Assembly: GCA_965247615.1 (NCBI GenBank)
Contig: OZ252022.1
Location: forward strand, 682,001-746,000
Length of the DNA: 64,000 nt
Direction: 5' to 3'
Origin: G965197715 sp965247615
GTDB lineage: Bacteria; Chloroflexota; Dehalococcoidia; Lucifugimonadales; UBA1127
Part shown: positions 41,025 through 49,591 of the stretch, piece by piece
Layout: every line of letters begins with the position of its first letter
Position numbering within the stretch: position 1 is the first letter of the stretch
Notes under the pieces: generated by a model
What the model saw: only the letters and a program-made list of their open reading frames with translations
What the model was told of the DNA's origin: nothing
The model's database searches: none
Program-made: the position numbers and the translations under genes

Positions 41025-41464
41025 GCCGTCACTCCATCCCCTGCCCCCTCGCCCCGGCCGTGCGTGCGGAACGTGCTCACAACGGCCGTGACTACCAGCG
41101 CCAAGGCCGTGGGCAGGTAGAACACCCCGATGGAAAGCGCCCCCAACACGCAGAACCCAAGCGAGAGGAGGGCCAAGAGCCAGAGGAACGCCTGCCGAAT
41201 CCACGATCTGGGATCCCAGCGCAAGACCGCCAGCAGCGCAAGACTGGTCAATGCCACGGGCACGAAGAGCGGCAACAGCACCCACGGCCCGTTGACCGCC
41301 ACAAGGGATGCCGTCTGGAAGGTGGTCGTGTACGTGCCAGCCGAGTCCATCTCGATGTGAGTTCCCCGGTACGACGCGGGCCACAGCGCCAGCCACAGAA
41401 ACGCAGCCCAGGCAGCGGCGTGGGCAAGCACGGGCCACACGAGCACCGACGCACGGAGCCTCAC
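41021..41464 (-). CDS. Membrane protein within the thi operon
   Basis: A 147-residue protein starting at GTG 41464, overlapping the thiE stop by four bases. It has four hydrophobic segments: VLVWPVLAHAAAWAAFLWLA, GPWVLLPLFVPVALTSLALL, AFLWLLALLSLGFCVLGALS and YLPTALALVVTAVVS. The loop between helices 1 and 2 (YRGTHIEMDSAGTYTTTFQT) is likely extracytoplasmic. No family recognised. Position in a TPP-regulated operon makes a thiamin-related transport role possible but unproven. Confidence 0.55.
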   Translation of the reverse strand: MRLRASVLVWPVLAHAAAWAAFLWLALWPASYRGTHIEMDSAGTYTTTFQTASLVAVNGPWVLLPLFVPVALTSLALLAVLRWDPRSWIRQAFLWLLALLSLGFCVLGALSIGVFYLPTALALVVTAVVSTFRTHGRGEGAGDGVTA

Positions 41465-42162
41465 TGGCAGCCTTCCTTGGAATGCCGGGTGTACGCTTCC
41501 CCCCGCGGAGACTGCGGCGCCCGGGCCGCCGGATCCGTCTCCCGCAGCATCGCCTCCTTCAGGTCGGCGGCTGCCTGTCGGGGATCGGCAGACCCCAGGA
41601 TGGCGGAGATGACCGCCGCGCCATGGGCGCCCGCCTCCATGACCTGTGAGATGTTTTCTGCCGTGATGCCGCCGATGCCCAACACAGGAACACGCGCCGC
41701 CTCGCGGACCCTGCCCACGAGGCCGACACCGGCCGCCCCGCCCTGCGCGTGCGTCCGGCTGGGGAAGATGGTGCCCACCACCAGGAAGTCGGCCCCGTCT
41801 GCCTCCGCCTGACGCGCCCCAGCCTCGCTATGCACCGACCGGCCGATCAGCAGCTCTGGCCCCATGAGCTTACGAGCCACGTTGGCCGGCACGCCCACTT
41901 CTCCAATCTGGACCCCGTCGGCGCCGCAGGCCAGGGCCACGTCCACCCGGTCGTTGACCAGCAGCAGCGCCCTGCCTCGTGTGGCGCGGCGAAGCTCACG
42001 CGCCAGCTCCATCAGCTCCCCGGCGGGCAGGTCCTTCTCCCGCAGCTGCACCAGGTCCACCCCTCCGGCGATGGCGCGCTCCACCCGCTCCGCCAGCGAG
42101 CCCGGCGGACAGAGCCGCCGGTCAGTGACCAGGGCCAGGCATGGGACCGGGAGCACAGGCAA
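41461..42162 (-). CDS. thiE: Thiamine-phosphate synthase
   Basis: ThiE joins the pyrimidine and thiazole phosphates to form thiamine phosphate. The 233-residue TIM-barrel shows CLALVTDRRLC, VDLVQLREKDLPAGELMELA, LLLVNDRVDVALACGADGVQ, IGRSVHSEAGARQAE, DFLVVGTIFPSRTHAQGG and VPVLGIGGITAENISQVMEA, all family hallmarks including the diphosphate-binding residues. The last 25 residues are an extra polar tail. It follows thiG with a nine-base gap in the TPP-controlled operon. Confidence 0.93.
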   Translation of the reverse strand: MPVLPVPCLALVTDRRLCPPGSLAERVERAIAGGVDLVQLREKDLPAGELMELARELRRATRGRALLLVNDRVDVALACGADGVQIGEVGVPANVARKLMGPELLIGRSVHSEAGARQAEADGADFLVVGTIFPSRTHAQGGAAGVGLVGRVREAARVPVLGIGGITAENISQVMEAGAHGAAVISAILGSADPRQAAADLKEAMLRETDPAARAPQSPRGEAYTRHSKEGCQ

Positions 42163-42171
42163 AGGGCCTCC

Positions 42172-42963
42172 TCACGGCGACGGCGCGGCCGGCACGGCGA
42201 CGCCCGCCGTCGGGCTCGATGCCTCCGCGTAGCTCTTTCTGGCGATGCGCCCCGCCAGGTACGCCTTGCGCCCTGCTTCGACGCCCAGCTTGAAGGCCTC
42301 GCCCATCAGACCTGGGTCCTTGGCTTGCGCGATGGCCGTATTCACCAGTACCGCGGACGCTCCCATCTCCAGCGCCTGTGACGCATCCGAGGGCACGCCC
42401 AGCCCCGCGTCCACAACCACCGGCACCCTGGCCTGGGAGATGATGATGCGCACCTCCTCCGCCGTGTGGATCCCCTGTCCGGACCCAATGGCGGAGCCCA
42501 GGGGCATGACCGTGGCGCAGCCCAGCTCCTCCAGCTGCCGCGCCAGCACGGGGTCGGCGTGGATGTACGGCAGCACCTGGAAGCCCTCCTTGATCAGCGC
42601 CTCCGCCGCCCGCAGCGTGCCCGACGGGTCGGGGAAGAGGTACGCCGGGTCCGGGATCACCTCCAGCTTGACCCAGTCGGAGCCCGTGACCTCCCGCCCA
42701 AGCTGCGCGGCGAAGATGGCCTCCTCGGCCGTCTTGGAGCCGGCCGTGTTGGGCAGGACCGTGTACCGCGTCCAGTCGATGTAGTCCAGTATCGTCTTTT
42801 CCTGGGGGTCTTCCAGGTTGAGGCGGCGGATGGCCACCGTAACCATGTCCGCCCCGGAGGCCTCCAGCGCCTCGAGCATCTCTTCGTTGGTGCGGTAGCG
42901 GCCCGTGCCAAGTATCAGCCGCGAACGCAGCTCCCTGCCGGCGATGATCAGCCCGTCTTCCAT
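42172..42963 (-). CDS. thiG: Thiazole synthase
   Basis: ThiG forms the thiazole phosphate from deoxyxylulose phosphate, ThiS thiocarboxylate and an imine. The 263-residue product has LIIAGRELRSRLILGTGRYR, ADMVTVAIRRLNLED, LPNTAGSKTAEEAIF, DWVKLEVIPDPAYLFPDPSG (catalytic Lys) and VVVDAGLGVPSDASQALEMG followed by ASAVLVNTAIAQA. ATG 42963 follows AGGAAGGC. First gene after the TPP riboswitch. thiC, thiO/thiH, thiD and thiF are not in this window. Confidence 0.94.
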   Translation of the reverse strand: MEDGLIIAGRELRSRLILGTGRYRTNEEMLEALEASGADMVTVAIRRLNLEDPQEKTILDYIDWTRYTVLPNTAGSKTAEEAIFAAQLGREVTGSDWVKLEVIPDPAYLFPDPSGTLRAAEALIKEGFQVLPYIHADPVLARQLEELGCATVMPLGSAIGSGQGIHTAEEVRIIISQARVPVVVDAGLGVPSDASQALEMGASAVLVNTAIAQAKDPGLMGEAFKLGVEAGRKAYLAGRIARKSYAEASSPTAGVAVPAAPSP

Positions 42964-43081
42964 GGCATGCCTTCCTGTACGATGGCTTCGATACCCGTCG
43001 TCGCTACGACGCCAACGCGCTCCCTGCGCGGGCCTCGGCGGTCCCCACCCGCGCCGCGTGTTCACGCGGAACATCCCCTGT

Positions 43082-43115
43082 AAACAAAAAGCGCCGCTGG
43101 TGAGCGCCAGCGGCC
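43082..43115 (-). terminator. Riboswitch-associated intrinsic terminator
   Basis: On the minus strand GCCGCTGGC (about 43114-43106) pairs with ACCAGCGGC (about 43101-43093) and is followed by GCTTTTTGTTT. It lies just after the TPP aptamer, fitting TPP-induced transcription termination ahead of thiG. Confidence 0.85.
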
Positions 43116-43137
43116 TACGAGTCTTCTCTCTGCCTGC

Positions 43138-43230
<93 letters not shown>

Positions 43231-43362
43231 TCCCGTCCCTCGACATTCACCCCGCGGCAAGAATTGCCCCTAACCTAGCACAGCCCAGGATGAGCGTCAA
43301 TGAAGCTGACTGCACCGGCGCCAGCTCAACGGCGCCGGGCCGCCGCGCCAGTGACCCGCCGA

Positions 43363-43506
43363 TCACGGCTGCAGGGCCCACGCCCAGACGCGCGCCAGCC
43401 CCACGACGCCGACCACCGCCAGCGCCGCGGCGACCACCCACCAGCGCACGCCGCCCGACCCCGCGCCGGCGTTGCGCGCCAACCGGCGGCGGAGCCGCCG
43501 GTTCAT
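43363..43506 (-). CDS. Possible small single-helix membrane protein
   Basis: A 47-codon frame from ATG 43506 encodes MNRRLRRRLARNAGAGSGGV followed by RWWVVAAALAVVGVVGLARV, a basic N-terminus plus one membrane helix. It begins 14 bases after the stop of the dehydratase gene on the same strand and has only a G-rich upstream stretch as ribosome site. The last part lies close to a family B copy. No family recognised. Confidence 0.35.
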   Translation of the reverse strand: MNRRLRRRLARNAGAGSGGVRWWVVAAALAVVGVVGLARVWAWALQP

Positions 43507-43519
43507 GGGCCGCCCGCCC

Positions 43520-44482
43520 CTACGCATTACTGCCAAGGATGTCCCGGAGCTGGTCCATGGTCACGTTGGCCCCGCTGAGAATAACGCCTACCCGCTTCCC
43601 CCGGAGGTCGTCCTTCCTGCTGATGGCGCCCGCCAGCGCTGCCGCTCCCGCGAGCTCGGACAGGGCGTGGCACTTCTCCAGGTATACGCGCACAGCGGCC
43701 TCCAGGTCCGCGTCGTCCACCACCAGAAAGTCGCTCAGGTAGTCTCGAAGGACCGACTGGGGAAGGTCGTACCCCGACCGCGTCGCCAGGCCCTCGGCCT
43801 GCGTCTCCATGGGCGCCTCCACCACACGGCCCTCCTTCCAGGAGCGGTACCCCGCCGGGGCCTGGGCCGACTGCACGGCGATAACTCGAAGCTGCGGGTT
43901 CACGGCCTGCGCCACGATGCACGCCCCGGCCGCGGTGCTGCCGCCGCCCAGGGGGACGAAGAGCACGTCCAGGTCCGGCGCCGCCTCCAGGATCTCCAAG
44001 GTCGCTGTGGCCACCCCCGCGATGAGCCACGGCTCGTTGGCAGGATGAACGTAGTACATCCCGTGCTCTCTGGACTGCTCCTCTGCCAGCTCCCGCGCAT
44101 CCTCCAGCATGGCGCCGTGGGCATGGACCTGTGCGCCCAGCGCCTCCATCGCCTTCACCTTCAGCGGGTTGGCCCCTTCCGGGACGCAGACGACGCTGCG
44201 GGCGCCGAAGATCCGGCACGCATAGGCGATCGACTGGCCGTGATTGCCCGTGGAGGCCGTGATGAGGCCCCGGCCTCGCTCCGCCGCGTCCAGCCGGGAG
44301 ACCAGGTTGATGCCGCCCCGCACCTTGAACGCACTGATGGGCTGGCAGTCCTCCCGCTTGACGAAGACCTCGCAGTCCAGCAGGTCATTCAGGGCCGCGT
44401 ACGAGACCAGAGGCGTCGGCGGCAGGTAGGGCAGGATGGCATTGCGCGCCTCGAGCACCATGCGAAACGTGGGACGGTCCAT
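43520..44482 (-). CDS. Threonine/serine dehydratase-like PLP enzyme
   Basis: A fold-type II PLP enzyme of about 320 residues. The PLP lysine lies in QPISAFKVRGGINLVSRLDA (about residue 50), the phosphate-binding Asn in ITASTGNHGQSIAYA, the glycine loop in LFVPLGGGSTAAGACI, and a late SGAN motif in VGVILSGANVTMDQL. This order is that of threonine ammonia-lyase (IlvA/TdcB catalytic domain) and serine racemase; it lacks the C-terminal ACT-like regulatory domain of biosynthetic IlvA. I use ATG 44482. Substrate choice between threonine and serine is uncertain. Confidence 0.85.
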   Translation of the reverse strand: MDRPTFRMVLEARNAILPYLPPTPLVSYAALNDLLDCEVFVKREDCQPISAFKVRGGINLVSRLDAAERGRGLITASTGNHGQSIAYACRIFGARSVVCVPEGANPLKVKAMEALGAQVHAHGAMLEDARELAEEQSREHGMYYVHPANEPWLIAGVATATLEILEAAPDLDVLFVPLGGGSTAAGACIVAQAVNPQLRVIAVQSAQAPAGYRSWKEGRVVEAPMETQAEGLATRSGYDLPQSVLRDYLSDFLVVDDADLEAAVRVYLEKCHALSELAGAAALAGAISRKDDLRGKRVGVILSGANVTMDQLRDILGSNA

Positions 44483-44600
44483 GGGGACCTCGCTGGGGAG
44501 TGTTGCGTACCGGCCCATTCTATACCACTGCCCCAGTGCGCCGCCGCCCGGTCGAGCAAGCCGCTGCGCCAGCGACCTGCTCCGCCTTGCCCGCCCTGGC

Positions 44601-45200
44601 TCAGCCCAGGGCGTCCAGCTCTCGCAGGATAAGCTCCGGAGTGGGGCGGTCCGTGGCGCCCTGGCTCACGTGCTGCCAGCGGAGTAGGCCCTGCTTGTCG
44701 ATGATGAAGATAGCGGGCGCCGCCAATCCGTCGCCCAGGAGATTGAAGACGCCGTACCTTTGTGCGACGGTGCCGGAGGGGTCCATCAGTATGGGATAGG
44801 AGAGGCCGTGCAGGTCGACCATCTGCCTGGCGTGGCTCACGTCGTCCATGCTCACGGCCAGCAGGACCGTCTCCCGGTCGCTGAGGGCAGGCACGAACCC
44901 TTCCATCTCCCCGAGCTGGTTGCGACAGATCTCTCACCCGAATCCGCGATAGAAGACTAGGACGACCCGGTAACGCCCCTGGAAGTCGGACAGAGTGACC
45001 GGTCCGCCGTGAGCCTGGGAAAGCGTGAATCCGGGAGCAGCATTCGGGTCCGGGGGGTCGTTGGTCAAGACCAGGGTGACGGGCAGGGCGATGCTCACCA
45101 GGAACACCGTGAGTACCATCGCTAGGAGGAGCCGCCGCCAGCCGGTGGGAGAGCCTGAGTGTCTAGCTCCGTCCGCCCCTCTTCCTCGCGCCTCTGTCAT
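44601..45200 (-). CDS. Membrane-anchored redoxin, predicted selenoprotein (UGA at residue 89)
   Basis: A 199-residue AhpC/TSA-type peroxiredoxin-like protein. It starts at ATG 45200 (GGAGGG upstream) with a membrane anchor (LLLAMVLTVFLVSIALPVTL). The redoxin domain follows: GFTLSQAHGGPVTLSDFQGR, VVLVFYRGFG, then an in-frame TGA (44936-44934), then EICRNQLGEMEGF and LLAVSMDDVSHARQM, LSYPILMDPSGTVAQRYGV, APAIFIIDKQGLLRWQ. The TGA falls exactly where redoxins have the catalytic Cys of CxxC, giving UxxC. The frame and family similarity continue without shift to 44601, which strongly suggests selenocysteine rather than a broken gene. Confidence 0.85.
44903..44936 (-). promoter_or_regulatory. Candidate bacterial SECIS hairpin
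   Basis: Starting 14 bases after the UGA, CCAGCUC pairs with GAGAUGG (one G.A mismatch) around the loop GGG, giving a small stem-loop whose apex lies about 21-24 bases from the UGA, inside the distance known for bacterial SECIS elements. Stem and spacing are seen in the sequence; SelB recognition is inferred. Confidence 0.5.
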
Positions 45201-45339
45201 GCTGCATCCCTCCGCAGCGGGCCCAAGCCCGGCTTGTTGGCAACCGGCCGGGGCCGCATGGCACTTGGCGTCCGAGAGCGGCGCGTAGGGGCTCCGCTGC
45301 CTTCAGTCGCTGCCTGGTATGCGGCCTCCGGTGTCTCTG

Positions 45340-46563
45340 CTAGGTGAGCAGGCGGGGAATGAATACGCCCAGGAGGTAGGCGACCCCGGCGGCGGCCGCG
45401 CCGATGGCCAGCACCTCGAACCCCTGGAGTGCCGGCGATTTCTGCACCAGCCGGCCCTTGCCTATGCCAAGGACGAAGAGCCCCGTCAGCGCTATGGTCA
45501 CAGAGACCAGGATCGCCGACGACCCGTCCAAGAAGAAGTACGGCACGATGGGGATGATGGCGGCGACGATGAAAGAAGCAGCCATCGTCAGGCCGTCCTT
45601 CAACGGGTTCTGGTACATGTCCGGACTGATGCCCAGCTCCTTCTCCACCATCGTGCGGAGCCACAAATCCTTGTCCGACGCGATATGCTCCGCCATGTCC
45701 CGCGCCTCGCGGTAGCTCATGCCCTGCTGATGATAGAGGAACACCAGCTCGGCCAGCTCCTCGCCCGGCTTCTCCTCCAGCTCCCTGGCCTCCTTCTCGA
45801 TCTCCGCCTTCATGACGTCCCGCTCTGCCTTGGAGCCAAGGTAGCTGCCCGTGCCCATGGAGATCATGCCGGCCAGGGCCGCCGCAAGCCCCGCGATGAT
45901 CACCGTCGTCGTGTCGGTCACCGCTGCGGCCACCGACGTCACCAGCGCCACCGTGCTGAGAAGGCCGTCTTGCGCGCCGAAGACCACCTCCCGGATGCGC
46001 CCGAAAGCGGCCACCCGGCCCTGCTCCTGCTGCACCTCGCGCATCCCCTGCGGGAACGTGCGAGCTACCGGCGCGAGCTCGTCCGCGCGCTCTGGCGGGC
46101 CGCCTCGCTCCGCCACCTCCGCCGGGAGAGGCGCCGGCCTAGCCGCTGCCTCCGCCTTCAGCGTGTCCTCCAGCGCGTCCAGCGCCACCGCGAAGGCTTC
46201 GAGGTGCAGCCGCTCCCGGTCCATCGCTATCGTGAACGCCTGTGCGGCGTCGTTCCGCCCCTCGTCCAGCGCATCGCGGACCATGCGCGGGTAGAGCGAG
46301 GTGAATTCCTTGATCTCGCCGCTGATGACCCCCTGCAGATTCTCCCTCGAGCTCTTGATCTCCCCAACGACCCGGAGCTGGTTCACGCCGTGGATGGTCT
46401 CAGCCCCGGCCACCTCCTGGAAGACCTGGGCCACCTCCGGGTGCCCCTCCTGGAGCGCCTGGTTGGCGAAGGCCGTGTACTTGATGTACGCGAGAGCCTC
46501 GTTGACGATGGCGCTCCAGAGGTTCTTTTCCGTCTTGGTCAGAGCATTCCCCGGGCTGGCCAT
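45340..46563 (-). CDS. Ferritin-like/VIT1 fusion, metal ion transporter
   Basis: A 407-residue two-domain protein. Residues 1-150 form a rubrerythrin/ferritin-like four-helix domain: AIVNEALAYIKYTAFANQAL, EVAGAETIHGVNQLRVVGEI, FTIAMDRERLHLEAF, with ExxH-type di-iron ligands. The rest is VIT1/CCC1: GRIREVVFGAQDGLLSTVAL, AGLAAALAGMISMGTGSYLG, the cytoplasmic metal-binding helix region (EIEKEARELEEKPGEELAEL), and late membrane helices ending LLGVFIPRLLT. Predicted export or storage of Fe(II)/Mn(II), with oxidation at the ferritin domain. Such fused forms are known in bacteria (MbfA-like). Confidence 0.85.
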   Translation of the reverse strand: MASPGNALTKTEKNLWSAIVNEALAYIKYTAFANQALQEGHPEVAQVFQEVAGAETIHGVNQLRVVGEIKSSRENLQGVISGEIKEFTSLYPRMVRDALDEGRNDAAQAFTIAMDRERLHLEAFAVALDALEDTLKAEAAARPAPLPAEVAERGGPPERADELAPVARTFPQGMREVQQEQGRVAAFGRIREVVFGAQDGLLSTVALVTSVAAAVTDTTTVIIAGLAAALAGMISMGTGSYLGSKAERDVMKAEIEKEARELEEKPGEELAELVFLYHQQGMSYREARDMAEHIASDKDLWLRTMVEKELGISPDMYQNPLKDGLTMAASFIVAAIIPIVPYFFLDGSSAILVSVTIALTGLFVLGIGKGRLVQKSPALQGFEVLAIGAAAAGVAYLLGVFIPRLLT

Positions 46564-46767
46564 GAGAAGCCCCTCCTCCCTTGCTGCATGGTCGATAATT
46601 GGCCCTCATAATGTATCACACAGCCACAGGCGGCTAGGCGCGCCGCGTCCGGCGGGCGCAGTCCAGACCTTGGCAGGGGAGATGCTGCGATGGTAGCATT
46701 CCCCGATTGAACGTGATCTCGACCCAGGAGCTGTGGGATGGCCCCCACGGTTCGGGAGGAGGACGAT

Positions 46768-47193
46768 GTGTCAGCCCGAGTCTTCATCAACGTGACCCCG
46801 GAGAAGGCCTTCGAGGCCATCAGCGACCTCGCGCGTCACCCCGAGTGGGCCAGTCATACCATCACCGTAGAGGCCGCCGAGGCCGGGCCGCCCAGGGTCG
46901 GGAGCCACTACACCGCGGTCTATCGCAGGGGCAATCCACCTCACCTCCTCACCGTGACGGAGCTGGTCCCTAACGAGCGTATCGTCTACCACTCGGCGAC
47001 TCCCCAGAATATCGAGATCGACTTCACCATGACCGTGGAGCCCTGGGGCGATGGCGCCCTCGTTTTCCGCGAGTCCAGCCTCACCAAGACGCCGCTGGCG
47101 ATGATGCCCCTGAAGGCGCTCTTTCCCGTCTTCCGTCCGAAGCTGGAGCAGAAGTTCCTCAACCGCTTGAAGGAAAAGCTGGAGGCCGCGTAG
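46768..47193 (+). CDS. SRPBCC family protein
   Basis: A small START/Bet v1-like ligand-binding protein. Landmarks are SARVFINVTPEKAFEAISDL, HPEWASHTITVEAAE, LTVTELVPNERIVYHSA and a C-terminal helix FRPKLEQKFLNRLKEKLEAA. These hydrophobic-pocket proteins bind lipids, polyketides or other hydrophobic ligands; the ligand is unknown. GTG 46768 is five bases from GAGGAGG and matches the usual SRPBCC start; ATG 46738, with AGGAG upstream, would add ten residues and is nearly as good. Confidence 0.8.
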   Translation: MSARVFINVTPEKAFEAISDLARHPEWASHTITVEAAEAGPPRVGSHYTAVYRRGNPPHLLTVTELVPNERIVYHSATPQNIEIDFTMTVEPWGDGALVFRESSLTKTPLAMMPLKALFPVFRPKLEQKFLNRLKEKLEAA

Positions 47194-47370
47194 CTGCTGC
47201 CCCAACTCCCGGACGCCCCCGGCTATCGTCCACGAGCACGGGCGTTGGCCCCTCGGTGAGACCGCTCACTTGGTTCGGCGCACTCACCATGGGTGGCCGC
47301 TCCGGGGTTACCGCTGCGCCGTCTGCTATACTGGCGCCGCACTCGGAGACTCTCGCGCACGGAGGACCTC

Positions 47371-48174
47371 GTGGAGCAGATCGAGCTTGGCCGGACCGGA
47401 GTCCGCGTCCCCATCATTGGCTTTGGGGCCTGGAAGTATCGAGGCGGCCCGGAACCGCTGCTGCGAGCGCTGGAGCTGGGCGCCAACCTCGTTGACACCG
47501 CCGAGAACTACGGCACCGAGGACGCCGTCGGCCAGGCGATCAAGGGCCACCGCTCCGAGTTCTTCCTCGCCACCAAGGTCTCCGGCAACCACCTGCGCCG
47601 CCGCGATGTTCTGCAAGCCGCCGAGGCCAGTCTGCGGCGGCTCGGCGTCGACTACATCGACCTCTACCAGGTCCACTGGCCCGACTCTGGGGTCCCCGTT
47701 GGCGAGACCATGGGCGCCCTCGAGGACCTGGTGAACCGGGGGTCTATCCGCTTCATTGGCGTCAGCAACTTCTCCCTGCCCCAGCTGCAAGAGGCCCGGG
47801 ACGCCATGACGAGGCATCCCATCGTCGCCAATCAGGTGCTCTACAATCTGATGGACCGGGACATAGAAGCCGGCCTGCTGCCCTACTGCCAGCAGCACCG
47901 GGTCACGGTCATCGCCTACAGCCCCCTGGCGGAAGGCCAGCTTGCGTCCCTGCCCCAGCTGCGGCGCCGGCGCGAGGGGGCCGTCCTCGAGCAGATAGCC
48001 CGCGACATCGGCAAGACACCGGCGCAGGTGGCCCTGAACTGGTGCATTGGCCACTCCGGCGTCCTCGCCATACCCAAGACCGATAAGGTCCAGCGTGTCG
48101 ACGAGGACTGCGGCGCCGCCGGCTGGCGCCTGGCCCCGGAGCGCGTCGCCGCCCTGGACCGGGCCTTCCGGTAG
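47371..48174 (+). CDS. Aldo/keto reductase
   Basis: A 267-residue NAD(P)H-dependent oxidoreductase of the AKR barrel fold. GTG 47371 lies five bases after GGAGG. Signature parts are LGANLVDTAENYGTEDAVGQ (catalytic Asp and Tyr), FFLATKVSGNHLRRRDVLQA (Lys), YIDLYQVHWPDSG (His), IRFIGVSNFSLPQLQEA, VIAYSPLAEGQLAS and the cofactor site VLAIPKTDKVQRVDED. The catalytic tetrad is complete. It resembles the open-chain, YdhF/YghZ-like reductases; the substrate is unknown. Confidence 0.92.
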   Translation: MEQIELGRTGVRVPIIGFGAWKYRGGPEPLLRALELGANLVDTAENYGTEDAVGQAIKGHRSEFFLATKVSGNHLRRRDVLQAAEASLRRLGVDYIDLYQVHWPDSGVPVGETMGALEDLVNRGSIRFIGVSNFSLPQLQEARDAMTRHPIVANQVLYNLMDRDIEAGLLPYCQQHRVTVIAYSPLAEGQLASLPQLRRRREGAVLEQIARDIGKTPAQVALNWCIGHSGVLAIPKTDKVQRVDEDCGAAGWRLAPERVAALDRAFR

Positions 48175-48195
48175 GCGGCTCGGCGGCCCGGCGCC

Positions 48196-48534
48196 CTACA
48201 TGTCCAGGCTCACGATCACCGCGGCGTTGGCCATCACCGTCGCGTCCGCGCCGTCCCTGCTCGGAATCTCCAACCCGCCCTGGACCACCCTGACCTCGGC
48301 GTGTCCGTGGGGCAGCACGCCCGCCACGGCCTCGCGGTCCACGGCGTCCGGCTGCGGCACGCCAATGGTCACGTCCACGTGCATCGCGTCGACGCTCTGG
48401 CCCACCACCCGGGCGAAACCCAGGCTGTTGTGCCGCAGCGCGTCCTTTACCGCCCTCTGAGCCGCCTTGGTGTAGTCCCTGCCGTGGAGGTCCACCCCCA
48501 TCCCCATCTCCAAGAGGCACCGTTCCAGAGCCAT
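48196..48534 (-). CDS. Lin0512 family protein
   Basis: A 112-residue protein from ATG 48534 (CGAAAGGAGAC upstream). The N-terminus MALERCLLEMGMGVDLHGRD followed by YTKAAQRAVKDALRHNSLGF is diagnostic of the Lin0512 family. VDVTIGVPQPDAVDREAVAG and VRVVQGGLEIPSRDG follow. Members are small proteins of unknown biochemical role, often beside amidohydrolase or deaminase genes. Here it is convergent with the aldo/keto reductase and divergent from the maleate isomerase-like gene. Confidence 0.85.
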   Translation of the reverse strand: MALERCLLEMGMGVDLHGRDYTKAAQRAVKDALRHNSLGFARVVGQSVDAMHVDVTIGVPQPDAVDREAVAGVLPHGHAEVRVVQGGLEIPSRDGADATVMANAAVIVSLDM

Positions 48535-48766
48535 CTCGTGTCTCCTTTCGCCCAGTCGATTCTCCGACGAGGCTCCACCGAGGATTCCTTGCAGCGTCGT
48601 TAGCCTACCACACCCGCTCCGGCCCGCCGGGCGCTCCCTCACCTCGGCCCGGCACCCTCTTGGCGGCCCGCAACCCCTTGGGAGTACAATGCGGGCGCGG
48701 CTTGAGCAACCCGGCCATTTGGGTGGCGCCGCCGCCACCGCTGCCGAGGGAAAAGGAGGCCCACAC

Positions 48767-49510
48767 GTGACAACTCAGACCCAGCCATCCTACTGTTGGG
48801 GCGTTATCGCTCCCGCGCGGGGCGACGAGAGCGGCGACTCCGGCGGGCGCGCCGAGCCCCTGCTCCCTCCGGAGGTCCTCACGGTCTCCAACGTCCTCGG
48901 CATCGCCGACTACACCACCGAGGGTGTCGAAGACGCCATGGCCCGCTACGATGCCTGCGTCCGAGACCTGACCGCCAGAGGAGCACTGAGGGTGTGCCTC
49001 AACGGCATTCCCATCTCGGTCCAGCTCGGCCGCCGGCGCGTGCTGGAGCTCATCGAGCACACCCAGCGGGAGCACGGCGTGCCCGGCGACACCGCCGGCG
49101 AGGCTGCCGTCGCCGCCATGCAGCACATGGGCGTGACGCGGGTCGCCGTCGGCAGCCGCTGGGCGGATGAGGTCAACGGCAAGCTGGTCCAGTACCTCGC
49201 GGAGGCCGGCATCGAGGTCCTCACCATCACCACCAGGGGCCAGTGGGCGCAACAGGCCTTCGGCATGAGCTTTGACATGGGCGTGCGGCTCGCCTTCGAG
49301 CTCGGCAGGGAGGCCATGCGCGCCGCCCCTGATGCGGACGCCCTCTTCCTCCCCGGCGGCGCCTGGCGGCCCCTGCCCGCCGTGCCAATTCTGGAGGAGG
49401 ACTGCGGCAAGCCCGTCTTCACCAACACCACCACGCGCGTCTGGCGGCTGATCCATGACGGCGTCGCCCCGCCCGTGCAGGGCTGGGGCCGGCTCCTGGC
49501 GACGCCCTAG
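48767..49510 (+). CDS. Maleate isomerase/arylmalonate decarboxylase-like (Asp/Glu racemase superfamily)
   Basis: A 247-residue protein from GTG 48767 (AAAAGGAGGCC upstream). It has the two-domain racemase superfamily pattern with cysteines in equivalent places: ARGALRVCLNGIPISVQLGR (first Cys, about residue 79) and, late, EEDCGKPVFTNTTTRVWRLI (second Cys, about residue 213). The TNTTTRVWRLI stretch and the ending resemble maleate cis-trans isomerase and arylmalonate decarboxylase proteins of catabolic clusters. Predicted action on a dicarboxylic acid, possibly linked to the catabolic block downstream. Confidence 0.7.
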   Translation: MTTQTQPSYCWGVIAPARGDESGDSGGRAEPLLPPEVLTVSNVLGIADYTTEGVEDAMARYDACVRDLTARGALRVCLNGIPISVQLGRRRVLELIEHTQREHGVPGDTAGEAAVAAMQHMGVTRVAVGSRWADEVNGKLVQYLAEAGIEVLTITTRGQWAQQAFGMSFDMGVRLAFELGREAMRAAPDADALFLPGGAWRPLPAVPILEEDCGKPVFTNTTTRVWRLIHDGVAPPVQGWGRLLATP

Positions 49511-49591
49511 ACCGGCCACAGCGCACCCATTCCGTCGTCCGGCCAGCCTCCCTCGAAGCCGGCGTCCCACCAGCGCGCAGCCGGCGCAGGA

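Noticed and set aside
44934..45200. Redoxin gene read as two broken halves (nonsense mutation)
   Set aside because: Both halves are in the same frame, the only interruption is TGA, it falls on the catalytic Cys position, and no other damage is seen.
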